The notes under the pieces are model-generated. The model had not been told where the DNA came from and did no database searches. It worked only from the letters and a program-made list of their open reading frames with translations. A program made the position numbers and the translations under genes. This document shows positions 63,358 through 64,000 of a DNA stretch of 64,000 bases, piece after piece. The DNA is taken from NCBI RefSeq assembly GCF_001440415.1, contig NZ_LLYA01000162.1, positions 1 to 64,000 on the forward strand, in the 5' to 3' direction. The stretch's first letter is position 1, and each line of letters begins with the position of its first letter. This stretch comes from Bradyrhizobium retamae. Its GTDB lineage: Bacteria > Pseudomonadota > Alphaproteobacteria > Rhizobiales > Xanthobacteraceae.

Positions 63358-64000
63358 CTAGGTCCGCTTCAGATCCTCGACCAGCATCGCCGTGGCGTGG
63401 CGCGCGAGCGCCTGGGTCGGGGCGTTGGTATTGCCGCTTGTGATGTTCGGCATAATCGAGGCGTCGATCACCCGGAGGCTGTCGACCCCGCGGACTTTGA
63501 GTCTAGCGTCGACCACCGCTCGCGCATCCTGGCCCATCCGGCACGTTCCGACCGGGTGCCACATCGTCGTCACGACGCGCCTCACCCATTCGCCGATCTC
63601 CGCATCCGACTGGATATGCGGGCCGGGATCCATCTCTTCCTCGATCACCGACGCTAACGACTCCTGGCCCATAACCTCGCGGATCGCGCGCACCGATTCC
63701 ACCGCGGCCCTCAAGTCTTCCTCCTCGCCGATGAAGTTCGGGTTGATGAGGGGCATCGACGTCGGGTCGCTGTCGGCCAGCCGAACCCAGCCACGGCTCT
63801 TTGGCTGAAGCACCACGAGTTCGAAGGTGACGCCCGAGCGGTTGCCCGTCGCGCTGAGTTGCTCGTTCAAGATGACAGGAGCGTGATAGCATTGGATCGT
63901 GGGTTCGGCGGTGAAGTCGGACGGATTCCAGTGGGTAACCGTCTCGATGCCGTTGCCCGACGCGGGGCCATCCTTGGTGACGAGATAACGCAGGCCCGCC
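63358..64000 (-). CDS. GMC-family FAD oxidoreductase, C-terminal part (runs off the window)
   Basis: The last 213 codons of a glucose-methanol-choline oxidoreductase, choline dehydrogenase-like. The C-terminal signature is clear: QPKSRGWVRLADSDPTSMPL, INPNFIGEEEDL, the catalytic region TTMWHPVGTCRMG and the FAD-binding NTNAPTQALARHATAML end. The frame continues without a stop to base 64000, so the N-terminal FAD loop lies outside the window. Confidence 0.9.
   Translation of the reverse strand, partial: AGLRYLVTKDGPASGNGIETVTHWNPSDFTAEPTIQCYHAPVILNEQLSATGNRSGVTFELVVLQPKSRGWVRLADSDPTSMPLINPNFIGEEEDLRAAVESVRAIREVMGQESLASVIEEEMDPGPHIQSDAEIGEWVRRVVTTMWHPVGTCRMGQDARAVVDARLKVRGVDSLRVIDASIMPNITSGNTNAPTQALARHATAMLVEDLKRT

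Overview
The window looks like part of the chromosome or an island of a high-GC alphaproteobacterium, most likely of the Bradyrhizobium/Rhodopseudomonas/Afipia group. This is inferred from base composition, gene families and codon use; no rRNA or tRNA was seen to confirm it. It is an accessory, catabolic region: about 57 supported genes form blocks of importer plus regulator plus enzymes, separated by broken genes and repeat-bearing spacers.

Layout. 0.5-7.2 kb: AraC regulator, a branched-chain-type binding protein with two permeases (no ATPases), then a PEP-hydrolase-like TIM barrel, a SRPBCC protein and a Tm-1-like (UPF0261) protein. 7.3-8.9 kb: a frameshifted tyrosine recombinase and a repeat-bearing spacer. 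8.9-21.8 kb: eight leftward enzyme genes (SDR, PfkB kinase, class II aldolase, hotdog protein, AhpD-like protein, molybdopterin oxidoreductase, two-subunit CoA-transferase) facing a polyamine-type ABC importer with a fused permease, plus an IclR regulator. Two near-identical palindromes lie at the two gene starts of the divergent promoter. 21.8-27.1 kb: a decayed zone with gene fragments, IS-end-like repeats, an HxlR/EamA pair and one unknown secreted protein. 27.4-35.1 kb: IclR regulator, GGT-family enzyme, Tau-type ABC importer, acetylpolyamine-amidohydrolase-like deacetylase and omega-aminotransferase. A second copy of the 8.4 kb repeat follows at 35.5 kb, so about 27 kb is bracketed by direct repeats.

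35.8-39.0 kb: catalase, HD-domain protein and GlxA-type regulator. 40.1-45.0 kb: a nitrobenzoate-type cluster (broken RidA, 3-hydroxyanthranilate dioxygenase-like, hydroxylaminobenzoate lyase/mutase-like, nitroreductase, binding protein, LysR). 45.1-50.3 kb: a Rieske oxygenase cluster (cupin, SDR, oxygenase, ferredoxin, MarR, binding protein) tied together by two copies of one operator. 50.4-56.0 kb: a terephthalate-type operon (IclR, then tphA2-A3-B-A1-C). 56.7-60.8 kb: a two-subunit molybdenum dehydrogenase of the isoquinoline oxidoreductase type and an AraC regulator. 60.8-64.0 kb: a nonsense-mutated DUF3095 gene, Dps, and the end of a GMC oxidoreductase.

How it fits together: each block appears to import and degrade one organic compound under a local regulator. 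The best-supported substrates are a terephthalate-like diacid and a nitrobenzoate. The three blocks in the first 35 kb have no assigned substrate and are the best candidates for undescribed pathways.
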